DNA of 64,000 bases from positions 1 through 64,000 of the forward strand of contig NZ_JAQGNT010000029.1 of the NCBI RefSeq assembly GCF_028291725.1, in the 5' to 3' direction. The stretch comes from Hydrocarboniphaga sp. (GTDB lineage Bacteria > Pseudomonadota > Gammaproteobacteria > Nevskiales > Nevskiaceae). A program made the translations under genes and the position numbers. Below the pieces are notes generated by a model. That model was not told the DNA's origin. It searched no databases and saw only the letters and a program-made list of their open reading frames with translations. Shown here piece after piece: positions 6,652 through 15,621 of the stretch (position 1 is its first letter; each line of letters starts with the position of its first letter).

Positions 6652-9621
6652 ATGCAAACACATACCCAAGAATTCAATGACCTACGCCGCCCCGTCGTGG
6701 CGGCCCCCGCTACCACCGCCGAACTGGCCGCGGTTGCACCGGGCGGCATTAAGGTGATCCGCCGCAACGGCAAGGTCACCGGCTTCGATTCCACCAAGAT
6801 CTCGATCGCGCTGACCAAGGCCTTCCTGGCCGTGGAAGGCGGCCAGGCCGCCGCCAGCGCGCGCGTGCGTGAAACCGTGCAGCTGCTCGCCCAGCAGGTC
6901 GTGCAGGCGCTGACCCGCCATATGTCCGGCGGCGGCACCGTGCATATCGAAGACATCCAGGACCAGGTCGAGCTGGCGCTGATGCGCGCCGGCGAGCACA
7001 AGGTGGCGCGCAGCTACGTCATCTACCGCGCCGAACGCGCCAGCGCCCGCGCCGCTGAGGCCGCCAAGAGCGCACCGGCGTTGGCCAGCCCTGGCATCAG
7101 CGTCAAGTTCGACGACGGCAGCCTGCACCCGCTCGACACCCAACGCATCCAGCGCGTGGTCCTTGAGGCGGCCGATGGCCTGAGCGGCGTCAGCGTCGAA
7201 GAGATCATGGCGTCTGCGCTGCGCGACCTGTACGACGGCATTCCGGAAGTCGAGCTGTCGCAGGCGGTCACCCTCGCCGCCCGCGCGCGCATCGAGAAAG
7301 AGCCGAACTACACCTACGCCTCCGCGCGTCTGCTGCTGGACGGCCTGCGTCACGAGGCGACCAAGTTCCTTGGCATGTCGGAGACGCATCCGACGCTGGA
7401 AGACATGAAGGGCCTGTATCCGGAGTATTTCCGCGAATACATCCATCGCGCGGTGAGCCTGGAACTGCTGGACCCGAAGCTGGCGCTGTACGACCTCGAC
7501 ACGCTGGGCAAGGCGCTGCTGGCCGAGCGCGACGCCAAGTTCGACTATCTGGGCCTGCAGACCTTGTACGACCGCTACTTCATCCACAGCCGCAAGGTGC
7601 GCTTCGAACTGCCGCAGGCGTTCTTCATGCGCGTCGCGATGGGCCTGGCGATGAATGAGATCGACCGCGAAGCGCGCGCGATCGAGTTCTACAAACTGCT
7701 GTCGTCGTTCGACTTCATGAGCAGCACGCCGACGCTGTTCAACAGCGGCACGCCGCGCCCGCAGCTGTCGAGCTGCTATCTAACCCAGGTGCCGGACGAT
7801 CTGCACGGCATCTTCGGCGCGATCAGCGACAACGCGATGCTCAGCAAGTACGCCGGCGGCCTCGGCAACGACTGGACGCCGGTGCGCGGCATGGGCGGCT
7901 GGATCAAGGGCACCAACGGCAAGAGCAATGGCGTCGTGCCGTTCCTCAAGGTCGCCAACGACACGGCCGTTGCCGTGAATCAGGGCGGCAAGCGCAAGGG
8001 CGCGGTCTGCGCCTACCTGGAAACCTGGCACCGCGACATCGAGGAGTTCGTCGAGTTGCGCAAGAACACCGGCGACGACCGCCGCCGCACGCATGACATG
8101 AACACCGCCAACTGGGTGCCGGATCTGTTCATGAAGCGCGTCATGGAAGACGGCCAGTGGACGCTGTTTTCCCCGGAAGAAACGCCCGATCTGCATGACC
8201 TGGTCGGCGAAGCTTTCGAAGTGCGTTACGTGCAGTACGAGAAGCTCGCGGACGAAGGCCGCATCAAGAACTTCAAGCGCACCCAGGCAACCTCGCTGTG
8301 GCGCAAGATGCTGTCGATGCTGTTCGAAACCGGCCACCCGTGGATCACGTTCAAGGACGCCTGCAACCTGCGCTCGCCGCAGCAGCACGTCGGTGTCGTG
8401 CACAGCTCCAACCTGTGCACCGAGATCACGCTGAACACCAAGGCCGGCCAGGAAATCGCGGTCTGCAATCTCGGCTCGGTGAACCTGCCGGCGCACATCG
8501 TCGACGGCCGGCTCGACACCGCCAAACTCGAGCGCACCATCAACACCGCGATGCGCATGCTCGACAACGTCATCGAGTACAACTACTACTCGGTCGCGAC
8601 CGCGCGCAACTCCAACCTGCGCCATCGTCCGGTCGGCCTGGGCGTGATGGGTTTCCACGACTCGCTGTACAAGATGCGCGTGCCCTACGAGAGCGACGCG
8701 GCGGTGGATTTCGCCGACAAGTCGATGGAAGCGGTCAGCTACTACGCGCTGAAGGCTTCGGCCGATCTGGCAGTGGAACGCGGCGCCTACAACAGCTTCA
8801 AGGGCTCGCTGTGGGATCAGGGCATCCTGCCGATCGACTCGATCGCGATCCTGGCCAAGTCGCGCGGTGGCGTGAACAATATAAATGGCAGCGCGTACCT
8901 GAAGCAGGACATCAGCATGTCCGGTGATTTCGACTGGGCGGCGCTGCGCACGCGCATCCAGACCACCGGCATCCGCAACAGCAACACCATGGCGATCGCG
9001 CCGACCGCGACCATCGCCAACATCACCGGTGTGAGCCAGTCGATCGAGCCGACGTATCAGAACCTGTACGTCAAATCGAACCTGTCGGGCGAGTTCACCG
9101 TGGTCAACGAGTACCTGGTCAACGATCTGAAGAAGATCGACCTGTGGGACGAAGTCATGGCCCACGACCTCAAGTACTACGACGGCAGCGTGCAGAAGAT
9201 CGACCGCATTCCGGCCGAGATCAAGGCGCTCTACAAGTGCGCATTCGAGATCGACGCCAAGGTGCTGGTCGATGCCGGCAGCCGGCGCCAGAAGTGGATC
9301 GACCAGGCACAGTCGCTGAACCTGTACATGGCGCAGCCCAGCGGCAAGAAGCTCGACGAGCTGTACAAGCACGCCTGGGTATCGGGTCTGAAAACGACCT
9401 ACTACCTGCGCACGATGGGCGCCACGCACACCGAGAAGACCACGATCACCGACGGCCGTCTGAACAAGGTCGGCTCGGCCTCGGCAGCTTCTTCGGCTGC
9501 CGCGGCGGCGCTTGCATCGGCACCGATGATGGTGCCGGCCAGCAGCGTGCTATCGACCACCGACGTCAGCGGCGCCAAGGTCTGCTCGATCCTCGATCCG
9601 GATTGCGAAGCCTGCCAGTAG
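6652..9621 (+). CDS. nrdA: Class Ia ribonucleoside-diphosphate reductase, alpha chain
   Basis: 989 residues; reduces ribonucleoside diphosphates to deoxyribonucleotides. Two N-terminal ATP-cone regions are visible (about residues 25-125, starting KVIRRNGKVTGFDSTKI, and about 140-230), as in the long NrdA of Pseudomonas, which explains the length. Active-site cysteines are recognisable in SSCYL, NLCTEI and VCNLGSVNL; radical-transfer tyrosines in KTTYYLRTMG; and the C-terminal redox pair in CEAC just before the end. The start has GGGGAG 4 bases upstream. The beta chain gene nrdB, which the enzyme requires, does not follow: a terminator comes directly after the stop. Likely NrdR-regulated. Confidence 0.96.
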   Translation: MQTHTQEFNDLRRPVVAAPATTAELAAVAPGGIKVIRRNGKVTGFDSTKISIALTKAFLAVEGGQAAASARVRETVQLLAQQVVQALTRHMSGGGTVHIEDIQDQVELALMRAGEHKVARSYVIYRAERASARAAEAAKSAPALASPGISVKFDDGSLHPLDTQRIQRVVLEAADGLSGVSVEEIMASALRDLYDGIPEVELSQAVTLAARARIEKEPNYTYASARLLLDGLRHEATKFLGMSETHPTLEDMKGLYPEYFREYIHRAVSLELLDPKLALYDLDTLGKALLAERDAKFDYLGLQTLYDRYFIHSRKVRFELPQAFFMRVAMGLAMNEIDREARAIEFYKLLSSFDFMSSTPTLFNSGTPRPQLSSCYLTQVPDDLHGIFGAISDNAMLSKYAGGLGNDWTPVRGMGGWIKGTNGKSNGVVPFLKVANDTAVAVNQGGKRKGAVCAYLETWHRDIEEFVELRKNTGDDRRRTHDMNTANWVPDLFMKRVMEDGQWTLFSPEETPDLHDLVGEAFEVRYVQYEKLADEGRIKNFKRTQATSLWRKMLSMLFETGHPWITFKDACNLRSPQQHVGVVHSSNLCTEITLNTKAGQEIAVCNLGSVNLPAHIVDGRLDTAKLERTINTAMRMLDNVIEYNYYSVATARNSNLRHRPVGLGVMGFHDSLYKMRVPYESDAAVDFADKSMEAVSYYALKASADLAVERGAYNSFKGSLWDQGILPIDSIAILAKSRGGVNNINGSAYLKQDISMSGDFDWAALRTRIQTTGIRNSNTMAIAPTATIANITGVSQSIEPTYQNLYVKSNLSGEFTVVNEYLVNDLKKIDLWDEVMAHDLKYYDGSVQKIDRIPAEIKALYKCAFEIDAKVLVDAGSRRQKWIDQAQSLNLYMAQPSGKKLDELYKHAWVSGLKTTYYLRTMGATHTEKTTITDGRLNKVGSASAASSAAAAALASAPMMVPASSVLSTTDVSGAKVCSILDPDCEACQ

Positions 9622-9637
9622 CTTGAAGTAGCGGCAC

Positions 9638-9669
9638 AAAAAAACCCGGCCTCGCGCCGGGTTTTTTTG
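9638..9669 (+). terminator. Rho-independent terminator after nrdA
   Basis: The stem ACCCGGC-CTCGC-GCCGGGT is followed by a run of seven T and preceded by a run of A, so it could work on both strands. It starts 17 bases after the nrdA stop. Confidence 0.9.
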
Positions 9670-9677
9670 TGCCGCTC

Positions 9678-9808
9678 GTAGGTCGGCAACCCTTTGCCGA
9701 CGTTTGCCCGCGAAGGCGGGCATCCGTTGAGTAGGTTGGGGTGAGCATAGCGAACCCCAACATCGGCGCGGACACCCGTTGGGGTTCGCTGCGCTCACCC
9801 CAACCTAC
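9678..9808. repeat. REP family D half-site, a hairpin and a family A REP pair
   Basis: 9678-9702 is one arm of the GTAGGTCGGCAA...TTGCCGACG element that is complete at 51.7 kb. 9704-9722 is a TGCCCGC/GCGGGCA hairpin. 9731-9808 is a full inverted pair of the GTAGGTTGGGG family, with one variant base in its left arm (GAGCATAGCG). Confidence 0.85.
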
Positions 9809-10140
9809 ACGCGAGCAGGATGATCTGTAGATACCCATGCCCCGGTAGGTCGATATCCGGGAGTTCCGCGGATGAAGGCCCGAAGTCGAGGAATACAGCA
9901 GCAATCGAATCGCCCCCAGATGCACTGACGATCGACCGAACGGGCATCGCGAGACGAAGTTCCCGCTCGCGCAGCTTGCTGGGCCCGCCAGCGAGCGCTG
10001 TTATCGCCAGCCTACTTTTTTGTTGCTCGCAACCATTGTTGCTGATCAGGCCGGCGAGCACGCTACGACGGTCGATCGAACGATCGTCGCCGACGCCAAC
10101 TGACAGATGTGGCGCGACCGTCACATTTGAGGGGAGAACG
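9809..10140. other. Intergenic region before the acyl-CoA catabolic island
   Basis: These 332 bases upstream of the first crotonase contain no supported gene; the open frame running through lacks a ribosome-binding site until ATG 10141. An imperfect palindrome lies at about 10066-10090 (CGACG/CGTCG outer arms, GATCG-rich centre) and could be an operator. This is the left edge of the stretch from which the genome's REP families are absent. Confidence 0.5.
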
Positions 10141-10905
10141 ATGCAGCAGGAAGTAATCACGTCCAGGGAAGGCGGGATTCTCGTCGTCACCATAAACCGA
10201 CCCGAGGCAAAGAACGCGGCGAATCACGCCGTGGCCTTGGGCATCGCCGCGGCGATGGATGAACTCGACGCCGATCCGGCTTTGCGCGTAGCCGTACTGA
10301 CTGGTGCCGGCGGTACTTTCTGCTCCGGTATGGACCTCAAGGGCTTCATCACCGGCGATCGTCCTGTCATCGAAGGCAGAGGATTTTGCGGCCTAACCGA
10401 GGCGCAGCCGGCCAAGCCGCTGATCGCTGCGGTTGAGGGGTATGCCGTAGGTGGAGGGTTTGAAATGGCGATCGCCTGCGACCTGATCGTCGCCGCTTCG
10501 TCGGCCAGGTTCGGGGTTCCCGAAGTAAAGCGCGGGCTCATGGCAAAGGCCGGCGGGCTGATTCGTCTGCCTAGACAGATGCCCTCGCGTATCGCCATGG
10601 AGCTTGCGCTTACCGGCGACTTCCTCTCGGCGCAACGCGGATATGAGCTCGGGATGGTCAGCCTGGTCACCGAACCAGGTGGTGCTTTGCAGGCTGCGCT
10701 TGCGATGGCGGCGAAGATCGCGACGAACGGCCCGCTGGCCGTGGCCGCGAGTAAGAAGCTAATCAACGAATCGCAGGACTGGTCGAGTAAAGAAATGTTC
10801 CACCTGCAGCTGCAGTACACCGACCCGGTCTTCAAGAGTGCCGATGCGCAGGAAGGCGCAAAAGCCTTTGCCGAGAAGCGTGCGCCTCAATGGCAGGGGA
10901 AATGA
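10141..10905 (+). CDS. Enoyl-CoA hydratase/isomerase family protein (crotonase)
   Basis: 254 residues, cytoplasmic, expected to hydrate an enoyl-CoA during beta-oxidation. Crotonase signatures: oxyanion-hole segment GTFCSGMDLKGF, second oxyanion loop EGYAVGGGFEMAIACDL, and FGVPEVKRGL, where the glutamate of the hydratase pair is kept while the second catalytic acid position reads MAKAGG. ATG 10141 is preceded by GAGGGGAGA; the longer upstream frame has no signal. The stop overlaps the ATG of the thiolase (ATGA), so the two are translationally coupled. Exact substrate unknown. Confidence 0.88.
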   Translation: MQQEVITSREGGILVVTINRPEAKNAANHAVALGIAAAMDELDADPALRVAVLTGAGGTFCSGMDLKGFITGDRPVIEGRGFCGLTEAQPAKPLIAAVEGYAVGGGFEMAIACDLIVAASSARFGVPEVKRGLMAKAGGLIRLPRQMPSRIAMELALTGDFLSAQRGYELGMVSLVTEPGGALQAALAMAAKIATNGPLAVAASKKLINESQDWSSKEMFHLQLQYTDPVFKSADAQEGAKAFAEKRAPQWQGK

Positions 10906-12155
10906 CGATGAGGGCGAGAACCGCATCCGAGGCCTGGATCATCGATGCCTGCCGCAGTCCGCGTGGCATTGGCAAAGCAGGAAAGGGGGCCTTGTCGAGC
11001 CTGCATCCGCAACGCCTGAGTGCTGCGGTCCTAAGGGCCATCGCCGAGCGTAGCGGCATCGATACCGCGGACGTGGAAGACATACTCTGGGGTACCAGCA
11101 CGCAGGTCGGACCCCAGTCCAACGATCTGGGCCGCATGGCTGCTCTGGATGCGGGATACGACGTCCGTTCCAGCGGCGTGACGCTGTCGCGATTCTGCGG
11201 CTCAGGCATCACGACGGTCAGTTACGCAGCGGCCAGCATCATGTGCGGCATGCAGGATCTGGTCGTTGCCGGCGGCACCGAGATGATGTCGATCAATATG
11301 GTCGGCCCCATACCCTCTCCGTTCATGGATCGTGAAAATCTTCATCTGCGAGCGCTGCATCCGATGCCGCAGCAAGGCGTGAGCGCGGACGCGATCGCGA
11401 CGCTGGAGGGCATCGAGCGCGAAGCACTGGACCAACTCGCCCTGCTAAGCCAGCAACGCGCCGACGCTGCCATCCGCGGAGGGTATTTCAGCCGCTCTCT
11501 GATTCCGATCTATCACGAGGACGGAACGCTGGCTCTCGACCGCGAGGAGTTTCCCCGCCCCGGCACGACTTACGAATCGCTGGCGGCGCTTAAACCCTCG
11601 TTTTCCGCGATGGCCGATCAGCCCCTGGATGCGAACGGCACAACGTATCGCAAGCTGGTGCTGCAGAAATATCCGGGCCTCGAGATTCGCCATGTCCACC
11701 ACGCCGGCAACTCGTCCGGCGTGGTGGACGGATCGGCCGCTTTGCTCCTTGCCTCGGAAAGTTATGCGAAAGCTCATGGTCTGAAGCCCCGCGCTCGTGT
11801 CGTCGCGTCCGTGAACATGGGCGACTGTCCGACGCTAATGCTCAACGCACCGGTTCCAGCAGCCCGCAAGGTGCTGGAGAAGGCAGGCCTTTCCCTCAAG
11901 GACATCGATCTTTTCGAAATCAACGAGGCCTTCGCGGTGGTCACGGAGAAATTCATTCGCGATCTCAACGTGGATCGCGACAAGGTCAACGTCAACGGCG
12001 GCTCGATGGCGCTTGGCCATCCTATCGGCGCGACGGGTTCGATTCTTATCGGCACCGTGCTCGATGAGCTGGAGCGCCGCGACCGTCAGTTCGGCCTGGT
12101 GACCATGTGCGCCGCCGGCGGTATGGCACCCGCCATCATCATTGAGCGGATATAG
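10902..12155 (+). CDS. Thiolase (acetyl-CoA acyltransferase)
   Basis: About 417 residues; thiolytic cleavage of 3-ketoacyl-CoA, the last step of a beta-oxidation turn. Nucleophilic cysteine in LSRFCGSGITTVSYAA, catalytic histidine in NGGSMALGHPIGATGS and second cysteine in MCAAGGMAPA are all present; the C-terminus is complete (IIIERI). ATG 10902 overlaps the crotonase stop; ATG 10908, two codons on and 8 bases after AGGGG, is equally possible. The pair forms a small operon followed by the TonB-dependent receptor after 154 bases. Confidence 0.92.
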   Translation: MTMRARTASEAWIIDACRSPRGIGKAGKGALSSLHPQRLSAAVLRAIAERSGIDTADVEDILWGTSTQVGPQSNDLGRMAALDAGYDVRSSGVTLSRFCGSGITTVSYAAASIMCGMQDLVVAGGTEMMSINMVGPIPSPFMDRENLHLRALHPMPQQGVSADAIATLEGIEREALDQLALLSQQRADAAIRGGYFSRSLIPIYHEDGTLALDREEFPRPGTTYESLAALKPSFSAMADQPLDANGTTYRKLVLQKYPGLEIRHVHHAGNSSGVVDGSAALLLASESYAKAHGLKPRARVVASVNMGDCPTLMLNAPVPAARKVLEKAGLSLKDIDLFEINEAFAVVTEKFIRDLNVDRDKVNVNGGSMALGHPIGATGSILIGTVLDELERRDRQFGLVTMCAAGGMAPAIIIERI

Positions 12156-12309
12156 AAATACAGGACAGGTAAGCGGCCCATTTCGAGGCGGTACTCGTGG
12201 TCCCGTCGACCGCATAAAACCGAAATAGCGGTATGCCGATAACGAGTGCGCATTGCGAGGCCGAGTGGCCTTCACGCGCCGATGAATTGCGAAAAAGCTG
12301 GAGGTTTAC

Positions 12310-14799
12310 ATGATGGTCCGTAAGAGTTCCTTTGTGCTTGCGCTGTGCGCGATGACCTGGGATGCCAATGCTCAGCTCCAGGCAACCGACACCGGGGCCG
12401 CGCCTGCTGCCGAGGCCGATCCGGCCTCCGCGCCGCCGGGCTCCGATCAGATGCCTTCCGATCAGACGCCTGTAGAACCCGCACCCGCGCCTGCGGAGGC
12501 TGCCACTTTAGATACGATCCCGGTTGCCTCGGACACTCCGCCGGATAAAATCTCTCGGGCGCCGTCGAGCAGCCGCCTGGTGGAAGAGGTCGTGGTTACG
12601 GCCCAGAAGCGCGAGGAGAACCTGCGCGACGTGCCGATCTCGGTCGCTGCATTCAGTGCCGCCCAACTTGACGCCAAGCAGGTCATCGACTCCGCCGATT
12701 TGCCGAAGATCACCCCGGGCCTCACCGTTACAACCCAAGTAGGTTTCGCGTCGACCTTCCTTCGCGGCGTCGGCTCCGACGCGTTCATTCTCGGCGATCC
12801 CAGCGTCGTGACTTATATCGACGGTGTGTATTTTCCGTTTGCTCTGGGCCAGGTTCAGGATTTCGGATCGGTCGATCACATCGAAGTGCTCAAGGGTCCG
12901 CAAGGAACGCTGTTCGGCCGCAATGCGCTCGGCGGCGCTATCAAGATCGATACCAAGGCGCCCAATCTGGAGGAGCCCGAGTTCCAGGTCGGCGGTAGCT
13001 ATGCCGAGAATAATTCGTTCAAGTCGCGTATCTATGCAAGCGTACCGCTTGGGGAGACCTTCGCCGTCAGTGCATCAGGGCTCTACAACAACGGCGAGTC
13101 GTACCTTGATGGAACGCAGGGAATCAACCGTGACCCCCTGCCTCGCCAGGAGTCGGACGCCTATCGCTTGAAGGCAATCTGGAAACCGAACGAGTGGTTC
13201 CAGGCTCGGCTGAACTACTATCATCTGGCGCAGAATAGCGGCGACACTTTTGCCGTCAACACACAGCCGACGCTGCTGTTTTCTGCACTGATTCGGCCGC
13301 AAGACGCGCGGCATGGCGTTAACAACGAGGACCTGTTCCTGCGTAACCGGAATCGTACGGTCTTCGGCGACCTTACGTTCAGCACCAGCATCGTTGATAT
13401 CAAGGTCCTGGCCAGCGATCAGCTCGCCACCAACAACCAGACATATGACTTCGACGGCTCGCCGGTTCCTTTGGCCAAGTTCGAGTCCAACCCCGGATTC
13501 GCGGATGTACAGACCGGCGAACTACAGCTCCTGTCCAATAAGTCGAGCCCCTACTCCGAGTGGCTTGAATACATCTTTGGCGTCTACTACTTCAAGTCGC
13601 ATGCCGGTTTTGATCCCGCTTTCCTGGCGGTGGGCTCGATCGACCTATCGCGCGGAACCGTGGCTGGCCTGCCGATTCCGAGCGCTCTGCAGAACGTGCT
13701 TTCACCCATTCTTGGACTGGCGCCGATCCCGACCGGCGTGGCGCTCAATTTCGTAGGCCTATTGGACACGAAGTCGATCGCCTACTACACGCAGGCGACC
13801 GCGCATATCACCGACTGGTTTGCCCTCACATTGGGCGGTCGGTTTCAAGACGAGCAGCGAATCATCGACCGGTCAAGCTCCGGCGTCCGAAATACGAATG
13901 GAACCACGACACCCATTCCTTTCCAGAACTACAGCGGCTACGACGATCCTGCCTATCGTGATACGACGAAGAAGTTCGATCCGAAAGTGTCGCTAAATTT
14001 CCGCCCCCAGGTGGAATGGCTCGGAGACGCACCGCTCTTCTACGTCAACTATCAGTCGGCAACCACCAGTTCGACCTTCAATACCATCAACATTTACAAC
14101 GCGCCGGAGAAGGTCAACGGCACCAAGATCAAAGCGTATGAAGTCGGCGCCAAGACCCGCATCTTCAACGGTCTAGTCGACCTCAATGCCGCCGCATTCT
14201 GGTATGACATCGACCAGCCCCAGGTTCAGGTCGTATCCCTGGTCGCCGGCGGTGCGGTCCGTCTCGAGAACGCAGGTGGTGAGCGCATTCGCGGTATGGA
14301 TTTCGACACTGTCGTTCAGCTCTTTCCCGACATGAGCTTCGGCAGCTTGGTAGCCACGGCCAGCGCCGCCTACCTCGATACTGAATACACCAGCTACACC
14401 AACGGCTCCGGATTCAACCCGACAACCGGTCTTTTCACCGGCAACAACGACTATACCGGCAATCCCGTCGTACGCTCGCCAAAGTTCTCGGGCACAGCGG
14501 GTTTGCTGCAGACCATCTCAAGCGATCGGGGGCCGATCGAAATTGGGCTCGACTACTACTACAACAGCGGTTTCTATTATTTGGCTCAGGCCGACTCAAG
14601 CGTCGAACAGAAATCGTATGGAACGCTCGGGATCAACCTGAGCTATCTCTACGAACCATGGCAGCTACGCGTGACCGCTTTCGGCCGAAATGTTCTGAAC
14701 GAGGATTACCTCGCTTCTCGTTTCCGCACTGACTTTGGCACCAACGATACGGCCGCGCCCCTCTCCATCTACGGCGTCCGCTTCGACTACACGTTCTAA
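12310..14799 (+). CDS. TonB-dependent outer-membrane receptor
   Basis: 829 residues starting with GGAGG 5 bases upstream. Signal peptide MMVRKSSFVLALCAMTWDANA, then a low-complexity Ala/Pro linker to about residue 80, the typical plug entry EEVVVTAQKREENLRDVPIS, a plug domain with the GPQGTLFGRNALGGAI signature, and a long beta-barrel ending in the aromatic C-terminus VRFDYTF. Receptors of this subtype often import hydrophobic carbon sources or siderophores. Lying between thiolase and aldehyde dehydrogenase genes, it more likely imports the substrate of this catabolic island; that is inference. Confidence 0.93.
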   Translation: MMVRKSSFVLALCAMTWDANAQLQATDTGAAPAAEADPASAPPGSDQMPSDQTPVEPAPAPAEAATLDTIPVASDTPPDKISRAPSSSRLVEEVVVTAQKREENLRDVPISVAAFSAAQLDAKQVIDSADLPKITPGLTVTTQVGFASTFLRGVGSDAFILGDPSVVTYIDGVYFPFALGQVQDFGSVDHIEVLKGPQGTLFGRNALGGAIKIDTKAPNLEEPEFQVGGSYAENNSFKSRIYASVPLGETFAVSASGLYNNGESYLDGTQGINRDPLPRQESDAYRLKAIWKPNEWFQARLNYYHLAQNSGDTFAVNTQPTLLFSALIRPQDARHGVNNEDLFLRNRNRTVFGDLTFSTSIVDIKVLASDQLATNNQTYDFDGSPVPLAKFESNPGFADVQTGELQLLSNKSSPYSEWLEYIFGVYYFKSHAGFDPAFLAVGSIDLSRGTVAGLPIPSALQNVLSPILGLAPIPTGVALNFVGLLDTKSIAYYTQATAHITDWFALTLGGRFQDEQRIIDRSSSGVRNTNGTTTPIPFQNYSGYDDPAYRDTTKKFDPKVSLNFRPQVEWLGDAPLFYVNYQSATTSSTFNTINIYNAPEKVNGTKIKAYEVGAKTRIFNGLVDLNAAAFWYDIDQPQVQVVSLVAGGAVRLENAGGERIRGMDFDTVVQLFPDMSFGSLVATASAAYLDTEYTSYTNGSGFNPTTGLFTGNNDYTGNPVVRSPKFSGTAGLLQTISSDRGPIEIGLDYYYNSGFYYLAQADSSVEQKSYGTLGINLSYLYEPWQLRVTAFGRNVLNEDYLASRFRTDFGTNDTAAPLSIYGVRFDYTF

Positions 14800-14898
14800 G
14801 CGTCCCCGCGGCACCAGAAATTGCATAAATGAGCCGATCCGGCGAACGCAGGTGGTTGCGCTTCACCGACTGCGGCAAGGATCATTGAGGAGTTGAAG

Positions 14899-15603
14899 AT
14901 GGTTTTGAATATTCGGCAGAACACTTTTCTCGGCGCCGTTCTGCGGGCCGTTGTCATCATTGCAGCGAGCGGTGCTCCAATCGGCAGCGTTCACGCGCAG
15001 GACAACCCCGGCAACAATGAGGGCGCTTACCTCGCGCCCATGGGCGTCGTGGTGGTTCCCGGCACCAAGGCGCTCGATGTGGGCTACGGCGGCAGTCTTG
15101 GGATCGGTTATCGGCTGGGGCGCTACGCCTTCGAACTCAGCTTCAACGATACGCGTCTTGGCACCGATGGCGGCAGCAAGGTGAAGGAAGCCGGCGGCAA
15201 CATCAACCTGCTGGTGTTCCCGCTCCCGTCATTACCCAATCTCTACGGTCTACTCGGCGCTGGTGGGCGCGACGTCCGGAACTATCCAAGCGACACCGGT
15301 GACGCCAAGTTTAGCCTGCCTACGCTCTCGGCCGGCTTGGGCTATCTCTGGGGATTGCAGTTCGGCCAGTACGAATTCGGCATCCGTACCGAAGCTCTCT
15401 ATCGCTTTGGTCACCGCGACAAAAGCATCAAGCCAGAGGGCGATCCGGATGCGCCTCGCAACTTCGATGACGCGCTGATTGGGGTCGGCCTGCAGCTCCC
15501 CCTAGGCCTCAAGCACGAAGCAACACCGGCCCCATCGGAGCCCGTGGCCGTGGTGCCGGTGGGCGCACCCACCGATAGCAATGGCGATAGCGACGGCGAC
15601 TGA
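14899..15603 (+). CDS. Small predicted outer-membrane beta-barrel protein
   Basis: 234 residues. The signal peptide ends near GSVHAQ (about residue 34). The mature part is rich in alternating aromatic/glycine strands (GGSLGIGYRLGRYAFELSF, SAGLGYLWGLQFGQYEFGI), as in OmpA/OmpW-like eight-stranded barrels, but no named family is recognised and the end is a low-complexity Asp/Ser/Gly tail rather than an aromatic residue. ATG 14899 is chosen because GAGGAG precedes it by 6 bases. It follows the TonB receptor by 99 bases and may help substrate passage. Confidence 0.7.
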   Translation: MVLNIRQNTFLGAVLRAVVIIAASGAPIGSVHAQDNPGNNEGAYLAPMGVVVVPGTKALDVGYGGSLGIGYRLGRYAFELSFNDTRLGTDGGSKVKEAGGNINLLVFPLPSLPNLYGLLGAGGRDVRNYPSDTGDAKFSLPTLSAGLGYLWGLQFGQYEFGIRTEALYRFGHRDKSIKPEGDPDAPRNFDDALIGVGLQLPLGLKHEATPAPSEPVAVVPVGAPTDSNGDSDGD

Positions 15604-15621
15604 CCGGGTCCGTTGCGGCCA

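Noticed and set aside
7780-9429. Minus-strand open frame of 549 codons opposite nrdA
   Set aside because: Antisense shadow of the reductase gene; His/Val/Asp-rich without motifs.
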